A stretch of DNA of 64,000 bases from positions 62,001 through 126,000 of the forward strand of contig CAWJCH010000022.1 in assembly GCA_963841205.1 (NCBI GenBank), given 5' to 3'. This document shows, one piece after another, positions 11,554 through 19,330 of this stretch. A program made the translations under genes and the position numbers. Position 1 is the first letter of the stretch; each line of letters begins with the position of its first letter. The notes below the pieces were generated by a model that saw nothing but the letters and a program-made list of their open reading frames with translations, made no database searches and had not been told where the DNA came from. Origin of the DNA: CAWAWP01 sp963841205 (GTDB lineage Bacteria > Chloroflexota > Ktedonobacteria > Ktedonobacterales > JADMIN01).

Positions 11554-12696
11554 TTAACCGTACGTGAGCTCGGTGCTCTGACCGACCTCGATAATGTAAC
11601 CGTCTGGATCGCGCATGTAACAGCGCGTCTCGCCGTACTTGGGGATCGGCGGCGTGAGGAACTCGGCTCCTCGACTTTTCCATAGTGCATAGCACCCTTG
11701 AATATCGGCAACGCGGATATTCATAAAGCCGTTGAACTTATCCCGGTCGGGGACCGTGAGCGTTACCGACGGCTTGTCGGGGGTTGGCCCGCCCCCGACG
11801 TTGACCAGGAGCCAGGTATTGGCGATCTGAATGTACCCAGGCGCGCCCTTGCTGTCGCCTCTGCTCAGGGCGCGGCCGCCGAGGACCGTTTCATAGAAGC
11901 GAACCGATCGGTCAATGTCGGCGACGGTGAGAAACTGGGCGACGCTGATTCCCTCCCGCGGGGGCATCTCATAGCTCTGGTGTCCGATTTGTACGCTCTC
12001 TCGTGACGGCTCCGATTCGGATCCGGTCATGAGTCTGAGAAGCGCCTGAGCCGCCGAGGTCGACGACGCAGGATTCTGGCCGGTGATGAGACGGCCGTCA
12101 GTGATAGAAAAAGGCTGCCAGTTCGCCTTCTTCTCGAATATGGCGCCGAGCCGTAGCAGCTCGTCTTCGACCAGGAACGGCACAACCTTGGTGAGCTGCA
12201 CCGCCTCTTCCTCGCCGTTGGTGAAACCGGCGACGTGTTTTCCCTGCACCAGCGGAGCGCCCTGATAGGTAACGTGGCGAAGCACCCCCGGCGAATGGCA
12301 CACCAGTGCGATGGGCTTGCCGGCATTGTAGAAGGCCTCCAGCAGCGCGATCGACGTGGGGCTCTCCGCAAGATCCCACAGCGGACCGTGCCCACCGGGA
12401 TAGAACACGGTGTCGAAGTCTTCCGCCTTCACGTCCGCAAGTTTGACCGTTGTGGCGAGCGCCTTTTGCGCCGCCGCGTCCTCTTTGAACCGCGCCACCG
12501 CCGGCGTTTGATTTTCAGGCAGATCGCTTTTCGGATCGAGCGGAGGCTGCCCGCCTTTCGGAGAGGCGAGCGTCAACTCAACTCCAGCATCCTTGAAGAC
12601 GAAATAGGGGGCCGCGAATTCCTCGAGCCAGAAACCAGTCGGGCGCCCCGTGTTTCCCAGTTGATCGTGCGATGTCAGGACCATCAGTATTTTCAC
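11554..12696 (-). CDS. DJ-1/PfpI (Hsp31-like) domain fused to a VOC glyoxalase-like domain
   Basis: A 380-residue two-domain protein. Residues 1-225 are a class I glutamine-amidotransferase-like DJ-1/PfpI domain of the Hsp31/glyoxalase III type: TGFWLEEFAAPY with the conserved Glu, FYPGGHGPLWDL, and the nucleophile elbow VCHSPGVL with Cys133. From about residue 246 there is a VOC fold (SVAQFLTVADIDRSVRFYET and YMRDPDGYIIEVGQ) with the usual C-terminal Glu metal ligand. The start is GTG 12696 with AAAGGAGAAGG upstream. Hsp31-type proteins convert methylglyoxal without cofactor and VOC proteins include glyoxalase I, so joint aldehyde detoxification is a reasonable inference. Confidence 0.85.
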   Translation of the reverse strand: MKILMVLTSHDQLGNTGRPTGFWLEEFAAPYFVFKDAGVELTLASPKGGQPPLDPKSDLPENQTPAVARFKEDAAAQKALATTVKLADVKAEDFDTVFYPGGHGPLWDLAESPTSIALLEAFYNAGKPIALVCHSPGVLRHVTYQGAPLVQGKHVAGFTNGEEEAVQLTKVVPFLVEDELLRLGAIFEKKANWQPFSITDGRLITGQNPASSTSAAQALLRLMTGSESEPSRESVQIGHQSYEMPPREGISVAQFLTVADIDRSVRFYETVLGGRALSRGDSKGAPGYIQIANTWLLVNVGGGPTPDKPSVTLTVPDRDKFNGFMNIRVADIQGCYALWKSRGAEFLTPPIPKYGETRCYMRDPDGYIIEVGQSTELTYG

Positions 12697-12819
12697 GTTC
12701 CTTCTCCTTTGTAACACGGTCGGTAACATGGTCGACCGCGGGCACACTCAGCGATTGCCCATACCCGTAGCTGTTGCTGCAGGTCGCGTACCACAGCGAA
12801 GGCAAAGAAACGAAAGACT

Positions 12820-12869
12820 CGTGCACGCTGGCTACGCTTTGCCTGCTCAACCTAATTGAAAAGTTGCTC
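12820..12869. repeat. About 50-base imperfect repeat, copy 2
   Basis: Matches 10328-10377 with several substitutions and one extra A (TTGAAAAGTTGCTCT here). It stands without an adjoining transposase. Confidence 0.7.
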
Positions 12870-12896
12870 TAGTGTGACGCTTGACGCGCTCCTGGA

Positions 12897-14025
12897 TCAG
12901 GAGGTGAACCGAGCGAGTCGCTCTATCTCTACGCGCGCCTGGGCCACCAGCTCGGCGACTATCTCTGCCGCGCCCTGCTCCTGCGTTGCTAGCCGCAACC
13001 CTTGACCCGCCCACAGGGGCAGGTACTCCCCCTGCGCCGCGTGCCTGCGCCGCGGCATAGATATCCTGGGCCGCGGCGCGCTGCAATGGCCAGGCGAGTG
13101 GCTCGACGCCCGCACGCTCGTACTCCGCGATGAAGCGGTTGCGGATGCCGCGCGCCGCCCGGCCGGTGAAGGCGCGGGTCACGAGCCGTGTCGGTTTCGT
13201 TCGCACCGATCAGCGCGTGGCGATGCATCGGGGGCGTGCCGCTCTCGTGCGCCAGCAGGAAGCGGGTGCCCAGTTGTGCGCCGAGCGCCCCAAGCGCCAG
13301 TGCCGCTGCGAGTACCGCGTCCGTCCATGATCCCACCGGACGCCACAACGGGCACGCGCACGGCGTCGTGACCTGCGGCACGAGCGCGAGCGTTCCGACG
13401 AGTGGCACCGCACCGTGCTCGCTCGGCGTGAAGGTCGATTGGTGCCCGCCCGCCTCGGCCCCCTGCGCGACGATCAGGTCCACCCCCGCGGCCGCGACTT
13501 GCTGCGCCTCCGCGACGGTTGTCACCGTTGCCACCACTCTGGATCCGGCGCCGTGCGCCCGCTCGACGAAGTGGCCGGGATCGCCGAGCGCGAAGCTGAT
13601 GATCGGCACCCGCGCGTCAAGGACCACTTCCAACTGTTCAGTCGAGCACGTCGGGCGGTGGGTCCACGTCGGAAGGGCCAGGCGGCAAGCGCCAACTCCT
13701 CCCGAAAGTGGTCAAGGAAACGTTGGGTCGTGACCACGTCGCGGTTGCCCTCCTCACTGGGGGCAGGGATGAGGAAGTTGACGCCGAACGGACCGCTGGT
13801 CAGGCCACGGATAGCGCGCATCAGCTCGCGCAGCCGCTCTGGCGGGACGCCCATGCCGGCGAGCATGCCCAGCCCGCCCGCATTGGTGACGGCGGCGACC
13901 AGCTCCGGCGTGGTGAAGCCGCCAGCCATCGGCGCCTGAATGATGGGGTAGCGGATGCCGAGCAGGTCGCACAGGGGCGTGTGCAGCCTCGAGGAGCGGT
14001 AGAAGTTGAGTCCATTCTCCGTCAT
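12897..14025 (-). pseudogene. Nitronate monooxygenase-like gene with about five frameshifts
   Basis: FMN-dependent enzyme of the 2-nitropropane dioxygenase family, which oxidises alkyl nitronates. The pieces in order are: LCDLLGIRYPIIQAPMAGG near the start, FGVNFLIPAP, then a frame change near 13650 to VPIISFALGDPGHFVERAHG and VDLIVAQGAEAGGH (the FMN and active-site region), near 13360 to VPVVASGGIMDGRG, near 13320 to ALGAQLGTRFLLAHES, near 13190 to VTRAFTGRAARGIRNRF, and near 13060 to GEYLPLWAGQGLRLA. The protein sequence is otherwise well conserved, and each shift is explained by one missing base, often in a doublet. Sequencing error is as likely as decay. ATG 14025 is the likely start. Confidence 0.75.
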
Positions 14026-14154
14026 CTCCTTGTTGGCCAGATGCGCTCCAGGTTGGTCACGGCGCGTCCGCTCCGCACTGTGCCGATAGTGAGCGTGTCC
14101 TTCGGCCACTAGGGGCAGATCGGTGGTAGCGGCGCCCGAGCACCGACACCGGAA

Positions 14155-14808
14155 GTGTGGCTGGAGCGGCTTATCAGAGCGTGGCGCTGGGTGACATGTT
14201 CCTTGCCGTTCTGCGCGCGCATCCCGGCAGTATCGCCGAACGCCCGCAAGAAGGGCCGACCCGCACCGCGAGCGGCGTCCGACCCGTCCGCGCCCTACGA
14301 CGCCGTGCACGGCGTGCACCCCGACGAGGAGGGCCGACTCGGAGTCTTGCTTTCGCGCATGGCCACCACCAGTTGGCTCGACTGGATGCACGGAGAGCTC
14401 TGGCTCTTCGACGACGGGCTCCTGCGCATCCCGATGGGCTGGGTGAAGACGTTCGGCTTGGTCGGCCTGTTCTCCCGTCCGTTCCCGTTGCGCACACACC
14501 GCTTCTCCGACGCCCAACTCGCGCGCATCCGAGCACGGCGCGCCGCCGTCTGGCTCGACCGATGAGACCTCTGCGACGCTGCCTTACACCATGTCCGCGG
14601 CTTGACTACCGATGAGTTGCTCGCCACCCAGCAAGGCGGAAGGCGCGTGCGCCTGCTCTGGGCTTCGCGCGATGGCTCCTTCGACGCGTTGCAACCGCCG
14701 CTCCGCCTGTGGCTCGGGGATCACCTGCAAGTTGACGGTCAACCGGCAAACGCTAGCAGGCTAAGCGTGCAGGACGAGGAGGAAGGGACAAACCTTGCGA
14801 CGAGCTGA
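14155..14808 (+). pseudogene. Conserved hypothetical protein, frameshifted
   Basis: Two neighbouring frames look like one small gene. The first ends near 14565 and contains WLDWMHGELWLFDDGLLRIP and GWVKTFGLVG. The second (14602-14808) has RRVRLLWASRDGSFDALQPP. The join needs a frame change or read-through near 14565-14600. It resembles small GC-rich hypothetical proteins with a Trp-rich DGLLRR segment, but I cannot name a family. The surrounding 12.9-14.8 kb has several apparent one-base deletions. Confidence 0.4.
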
Positions 14809-14915
14809 CCGTATAGTGCTGCGGTTTTCCTCGCGTCGGGACTGTCTCTGGTTGATGCGGACACACAAAGAGTTCTGAATAACAAAGGCCAACATGCTTC
14901 TGAGCTGAGACTGAT

Positions 14916-15401
14916 TCAGAGCAAGCTCGTATCGGTGCGCACGTAATGGCAGGTATAACCGCCGGGGTTCTTCCGCAGGTAGTCTTGATGGTACTCCTCG
15001 GCAGAATAAAATGCTGTGAATTTCTCGAGGCTCGTCACCACGGGGTGTTTATACAGCTTCGAGCGGTTGACCTTCTCGATGACCGACTCTGCCGCATGGA
15101 GTTCGTCGTCATTTTGGTAAAAAATGGCCGATCGATAGGAAGAGCCGACATCATTCCCTTGCCGATTGCGCGTCGTCGGGTCGTGAATTCGGAAGAAAAA
15201 ATCGAGGAGGGCCTCAAAGGAGGTCTTTGTCGGATCATACGTGATGGCGAGTGTCTCGGCATGGCCAGGGTGCGACTCGTAGGTGGGATCGGAATTCTCA
15301 CCGCCAGAATAGCCAACCTCAGTGTCAGTCACACCCGGTTGCTCTCGGAAGAGGTCTTCGAGGCCCCAGAAGCAGCCACCTGCCAAATACGCTGTTTTCA
15401 T
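14916..15401 (-). CDS. msrA: Peptide methionine sulfoxide reductase A
   Basis: Reduces methionine-S-sulfoxide in proteins using thioredoxin as electron source. The 161-residue protein starts MKTAYLAGGCFWG with catalytic Cys10, then VGYSGG, YESHPGHAE, FFRIHDPTTRNRQGND and YHQDYLRKNPGGY, all MsrA hallmarks. It ends soon after without a recycling Cys near the C-terminus. ATG 15401 is preferred over GTG 15407. Base composition is clearly less GC-rich than the neighbours, and mobile elements lie on both sides, so recent acquisition is likely. Thioredoxin reductase is encoded at 39583. Confidence 0.93.
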   Translation of the reverse strand: MKTAYLAGGCFWGLEDLFREQPGVTDTEVGYSGGENSDPTYESHPGHAETLAITYDPTKTSFEALLDFFFRIHDPTTRNRQGNDVGSSYRSAIFYQNDDELHAAESVIEKVNRSKLYKHPVVTSLEKFTAFYSAEEYHQDYLRKNPGGYTCHYVRTDTSLL

Positions 15402-15463
15402 ATTCACAGTATATGACCAAAACTGAAGGTACGGCTAGTTGCGGTTGAGCCAATCTAACAGAG

Positions 15464-15620
15464 TTGACGACTCCCCACGGCTAAAGCCGGGGGATTCCTG
15501 CTTCAGCGGGGCGCGCCGGGTTGGGCATGGCCCGCCCCGGTCTTACCGCCTCTCCACAGGCGTTCACCGTGCGCCCCACGGCAAGGATGTTCTTCGCGGC
15601 GTTGACATCCCGGTCATGCC
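15464..15620 (-). ncRNA. Predicted omega RNA (reRNA) at the 3' end of tnpB
   Basis: In IS200/IS605 elements the TnpB guide RNA is processed from the tnpB 3' end through the element's right end. Here the last codons of tnpB run into the hairpin CCCCCGGCTTTAGCCGTGGGG, read on the minus strand, directly before the inferred element end. Sequence beyond about 15464 would be the guide. The 5' limit is a guess from known lengths. Confidence 0.4.
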
Positions 15621-16659
15621 GAATGCCGCACTCCGGGCAGGTCCACTGGCGTACGTCCAGTGGTAGGGAGTTAAGCACATGCCCGCAGGCATGGCAGCGC
15701 TTGGAACTGGGATACCAACGGTCAATTTTGACGAGTGTGCGCCCGTACCACGTCGCTTTGTACGCCAGTTGACGCACCAACTCACCCCAGCCCACATCAC
15801 TGATAGCTTTTGCAAGCGTGTGATTGCGGATTAGGTTCTTGACTGCTAAGGATTCCACGCACACCGTTTGGTTTTCACGAATGAGGCGTGTCGTCAGCTT
15901 GTGCAGGCCGTCGCGGCGCTGGTCGGCGATCCGGGCGTGTTCACGCGCCACCTTCAGGCGAGCCTTCTCCCGATTCTTGGACCCCTTCAGTTTGCGCGCG
16001 AGATTGCGTTGCGCGTGCGCCAAACGGCGCTCACTGCGCCGCACATGCTGTGGATTGGCGATCTTCTCGCCCGTGCTGAGGACCGCTACATCTTTCAGCC
16101 CGACATCCACTCCAACCAGCGCGTTCACGACCGGCAGCACCTTTATCTCCTCCTCGACCAGGAACGAGACGAAGTAGCGCCCAGCAGTATCTTTGGAAAT
16201 GGTGACGGTGGTCGGGGTGCCGGTGAAGGATCGCGACCAGCGGATGTCGAGCGGCGCCTCCATCTTCGCCAGCGTCAGCGCGCGGGTCTGTGCGTCCCAG
16301 CGGAAGGCGCTGCTGGCGTAGGTGGCCGCTTGTCGTCCATGTTTCGTGCGGAAGGTGGGATACCTGGCGCGTCCCTCGAAGAAGTTGTGGAAGGCTTTGT
16401 CCAGCTGGCGCAGCGCCTGTTGGAGCGGCACGCTCGACACTTCGTTCAGCCAAGCCATCGCCGGCTGCTGCTTGAGGGCCGTCAGCGCCGCCGATGCCTC
16501 ATGATAGCCGAGCCGCTCCTGCCGCTGGTAATAGGCGTCGGTACGCAGACGCCGCGCCCAGTTGTACACGAAACGCGCGCTGCCGAACGTCCGCGCAAGC
16601 GTGCTGGCTTGTTCGGGCATGGGATAGAACCGATAGCGGAAGGCGCGTTTCTGTTGCAT
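15481..16659 (-). CDS. tnpB: TnpB RNA-guided nuclease (IS200/IS605 family)
   Basis: 392-residue TnpB. The N-terminal helix-turn-helix/wedge part starts RAFRYRFYPMPEQAS. The RuvC-like nuclease has VGVDVGLKD (Asp185), VCVESLAVKNL (Glu269) and DRDVNAAKN (Asp351), so all three catalytic residues are present. The zinc ribbon has CHAC (322-325) and CPEC (341-344). TnpB proteins cut DNA guided by omega RNA and are relatives of Cas12. Length is normal and the frame is intact. ATG 16659 is the natural start. Confidence 0.93.
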   Translation of the reverse strand: MQQKRAFRYRFYPMPEQASTLARTFGSARFVYNWARRLRTDAYYQRQERLGYHEASAALTALKQQPAMAWLNEVSSVPLQQALRQLDKAFHNFFEGRARYPTFRTKHGRQAATYASSAFRWDAQTRALTLAKMEAPLDIRWSRSFTGTPTTVTISKDTAGRYFVSFLVEEEIKVLPVVNALVGVDVGLKDVAVLSTGEKIANPQHVRRSERRLAHAQRNLARKLKGSKNREKARLKVAREHARIADQRRDGLHKLTTRLIRENQTVCVESLAVKNLIRNHTLAKAISDVGWGELVRQLAYKATWYGRTLVKIDRWYPSSKRCHACGHVLNSLPLDVRQWTCPECGIRHDRDVNAAKNILAVGRTVNACGEAVRPGRAMPNPARPAEAGIPRL

Positions 16660-16901
16660 GCTTACACTTATACCAACGAGATTGTAAGCATGCGAAGGAC
16701 TGTAGCACTATTGGCACGGGTGGCTGCGCCTGACGGCGCGCGGCGCTTCATCCCCATAGCTCAAGCCAGGGGTCTTCGCGCCGCTTTTTGATAAGTAGAA
16801 GCGTTCCGAGACGGCACGGTCTGTTCGCTGTCGAACGATGGGGTGTACCCCAGAACAGGCATGCAACGGCAGAAAGAGCAACTGTGTCGGCGAGTGTCTG
16901 T

Positions 16902-16936
16902 CCCTGGCAGGCTCAGGCCGCCTGAGCCTGCCAGGG
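16902..16936. terminator. Perfect 16-bp hairpin at the IS110 transposase 3' end
   Basis: CCCTGGCAGGCTCAGG at 16902-16917 pairs without mismatch with 16921-16936; the loop is CCG. It overlaps the transposase stop codon. No T run follows on either strand. It may insulate the element from outside transcription or be part of its recombination end. Confidence 0.65.
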
Positions 16937-17860
16937 GGTCTGGTGCTTGAGCATGGCGTTCAGGATGGTCAGCAACTTGTGCATGCAGGCCACCAGCGCC
17001 ACCTTCTTGGGTTTGCCCGCCGCCAGGAGACGAGCGTAGAACGACTGGACGGCGGGATTGCAACGCGTGGCGCGGAGGGTCCCCATGTACAGTGCCGTGC
17101 GGACAGCCCGCCGCCCTCCCCACACGCCGCGCCGGCCGCGCAGCGTGCCGCTGTCGCGATTGAGCGGGGCGACGCCCACCAGCGCGGCGATCTGTGCGTG
17201 GGAGAGCCGTCCCAGTTCGGGCAAGTCCGCCAGTACCGTCAGCGAGGTGATCGGGCCGATGCCGGGGACGCTCTGCAACAGGTCGTCCTGTTCACGCCAG
17301 AGCGGGCTCGCGCGCAGCCGCTTGCGTAGATCCTCGTCCACCTCCCGCAGGTCGGTCTCCAACCAGGCGAGGTGGGCTTGGATGCGGGCCCGCACTTGCG
17401 CCACCCGTGTTGCCCCCAGGCGGTTCGCCTCGGCGGTGCGCATCGCCACGACCTGACGCCGACGCTCGACCAGCGCCGCCAAGGCCTGCGCCTCCTCGTC
17501 GGGCAACGGGCGTGGGGTAGGCCGCACGGCCTCGCCGAAATGCGCCAGCACCTGCGCGTCCAGTCGGTCGGTCTTGGCCAACCGCCCGGTGGCGCGGGCG
17601 AAGTCGCGCACCTGGCGCGGATTGACCACCGCAACGGGGAGGGCGGCAACGCCCAGCTCCGCCACCAGCGCAGCCTCATAGCCCCCGGTGGCTTCGACCA
17701 CGATCACGCGTGCGCCAACCGTCTGCAGCCACGCCACCGCTTCGGCGATCCCCGCCGCGTCATTGGCCAGGTGGCGCTCTTCGCCGCTCGGACGAACGGC
17801 CACATCCAGCGCGGCTTTGGCCACATCGATCCCGACGACCACGCCCTCCAACTCGTGCAT
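16913..17860 (-). CDS. IS110-family DEDD transposase
   Basis: 315-residue recombinase. The RuvC-like N-terminal part shows GIDVAKAALDVAV (first Asp), VVEATGGYE (Glu) and KTDRLDAQVLAHFGE (Asp pair). The C-terminal Tnp20 part shows PGIGPITSLTVLADLP, LVGVAPLNRDSGTLRGRRGV with the catalytic Ser, and RTALYMGTLRATRCNP. The frame is complete. IS110 enzymes act with a bridge RNA made from a non-coding element end, so a functional copy should have one flanking the gene. Ends of this element were not found because IS110 elements lack large terminal repeats. Confidence 0.92.
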   Translation of the reverse strand: MHELEGVVVGIDVAKAALDVAVRPSGEERHLANDAAGIAEAVAWLQTVGARVIVVEATGGYEAALVAELGVAALPVAVVNPRQVRDFARATGRLAKTDRLDAQVLAHFGEAVRPTPRPLPDEEAQALAALVERRRQVVAMRTAEANRLGATRVAQVRARIQAHLAWLETDLREVDEDLRKRLRASPLWREQDDLLQSVPGIGPITSLTVLADLPELGRLSHAQIAALVGVAPLNRDSGTLRGRRGVWGGRRAVRTALYMGTLRATRCNPAVQSFYARLLAAGKPKKVALVACMHKLLTILNAMLKHQTPWQAQAA

Positions 17861-18093
17861 ACGTCCTCCCTTGCGTCCGCCCGTGTCACCCGCGCCGGCC
17901 CGGCCTTGCGAGATACGGACTCAGTCGACGGCTGGCCCAGGCAACTGTTCGGGCTCATTGGGGCGAGGGACGCGACGACCCATGCTCTTCTACGGCCTCA
18001 AGGGACCGAGGGATCAACGGCCTATCGCGCCCATGTGCAGCAGGTCACGGCGCCATACTACACGACTCTTCAGATACAAGGGAGCAGAAACAC
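17861..18093 (-). other. Non-coding stretch upstream of the IS110 transposase (bridge RNA candidate region)
   Basis: 233 bases without a supported gene between the transposase start and the VOC gene. In IS110-group elements the bridge RNA lies between the left end and the transposase start, which would be here on the minus strand. I did not fold the region; no clear hairpin stands out by eye. Confidence 0.3.
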
Positions 18094-18474
18094 ATGCGAT
18101 TAGGAAAGTTTTCACTCTGTCTGAACGTGAAAGACCTTCAGACCTCCAGGGTTTTTTACGAAACGCTGGGCTTTGAAGTTCGAGGCGGCAATGAAGCAGA
18201 CCATTGGCTCCTGATGACCAATGGAGAGGCCCACATCGGCTTGATGCAAGGCATGTTTGAGAAGAACATGCTCACCTTCATTCCCAACCAGGACCACGAT
18301 GGCCAGCAATTACCGACGTTTACTGACATCCGCGACATGCAAAAACAGCTCAAAGAAGCCGGTATTGCATTTGAACAAGAAGCAGAGGATGGGACTGGAC
18401 CGGCAAGTTTTCTCATTCTTGACCCTGATGGCAATCCGATTCTGGTCGACCAACATGTAGCAAGCTCCCAATAA
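18094..18474 (+). CDS. VOC-family (glyoxalase/bleomycin resistance-like) protein
   Basis: 126-residue single VOC domain with two beta-alpha-beta modules: LCLNVKDLQTSRVFYETLGF at the start, HIGLMQGMF in the middle, and SFLILDPDGNPILVDQH at the end, where the usual Glu ligand position reads Leu-Val-Asp. The substrate is unknown. ATG 18094 has AAGGGAG nine bases upstream. Base composition is lower in GC than neighbours, as for msrA, which suggests acquisition. It lies between IS110 and a decayed oxidase gene. Confidence 0.85.
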   Translation: MRLGKFSLCLNVKDLQTSRVFYETLGFEVRGGNEADHWLLMTNGEAHIGLMQGMFEKNMLTFIPNQDHDGQQLPTFTDIRDMQKQLKEAGIAFEQEAEDGTGPASFLILDPDGNPILVDQHVASSQ

Positions 18475-18876
18475 GGCTCATCCGAAGTGCGCTGGAAGTC
18501 GAACATGGTGGTGTTCTTCACTCAAGTGCATCGGTGCATCCTTCCAGATGCAGCGACCAGCTATTTATGAGACCAGTGGACGTTTCCTAACTCTCCGGTG
18601 ACACCAAGGATGCTCCCGGCACGTACCCTGTGCACAGACCTACTAAGACACATGTCACCCAGCGTCACGTTCTGGTAAGCATCTCCGGCCACACTCGCGA
18701 TGTGGGCACGTGGACGCCGCTCGCGCCCCTGTATCCGAGTACTCCTTTGGGTCGAAGGACTCTCTCACGACACTGGGTGTGTCGGAAACCATCGGCAGGG
18801 GGGCGTTAGGAATTGCCTTCCGGACCGATAAACTGGAAGCTCCAGCTACCCCGCATTGGAAAGGACACGGCCTGCG
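18475..18876. other. Gene-free stretch between the VOC gene and the decayed oxidase
   Basis: About 400 bases with no supported gene on either strand. Lower GC in the left half continues from the VOC gene. No hairpin or transposase similarity was recognised. Confidence 0.5.
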
Positions 18877-19248
18877 ATGCTCCACACCATACTCGATGCG
18901 GGTGTTGTTCGCGAACTCAAGGCCTGCCTACAAGGCCGGCTCATCCGTCCCAGCGACGCCGCCTTCTACGGGCGCCATGCGGCGTTCCTGCTCAACCCCG
19001 AGGCCAATTGGGAGGATCCGCGTGACGACGCGGCCAACATCCGCTGGGTGCGCGCGTGCGTCGAGGACATGCGCCCGTTCTCCGACGGCGGGCGCTACCT
19101 CAACTTCGCTGGCTTCCAGGAGGAGGGCGATACGATGATGCGCAGCGCCTTCGGCCCGCAGTAAGAGCGGCTCGTGGAGCTCAAGCGGAAGTACGACCCG
19201 ACGAATCTGTTCCGCCTCAACCAGAATATCCCTCCTGGAGCCGGGTAA
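18877..19248 (+). pseudogene. FAD-linked oxidase remnant with internal deletion and a stop codon
   Basis: The first residues (RELKACLQGRLIRPSDAAF) look like the start of a BBE-type FAD oxidase. The sequence then jumps directly to the C-terminal berberine-bridge-enzyme region: NPEANWEDPRDDAANIRWVR, GGRYLNFAGFQEEG, then a TAA at 19162-19164 where relatives have Tyr, then ERLVELKRKYDPTNLFRLNQ and the true end at 19248. About 300-350 central residues (the FAD-binding core) are missing. The remnant cannot be a working oxidase. Confidence 0.8.
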
Positions 19249-19330
19249 GGCCACTCCTGGGGGGAGAGCTTGCCACCCAATCCAGCCAAATCCCGTGAAT
19301 AGCCCTTCACACGATGAGAGGATCGCTTCC

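Larger units (their letters stand above)
15464..16790 (-). mobile_element. IS200/IS605-type element carrying only tnpB
   Basis: Contains tnpB but no tnpA, so it would depend on a TnpA in trans. The right end has the compact hairpin CCCCACGGCTAAAGCCGGGG (15473-15492) just at the tnpB stop, followed outward by a GTCAAC-type terminus near 15464. The left end has a possible hairpin near 16751-16773 (CCCC/GGGG around AGCTCAAGC). Boundaries are approximate. Confidence 0.6.
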
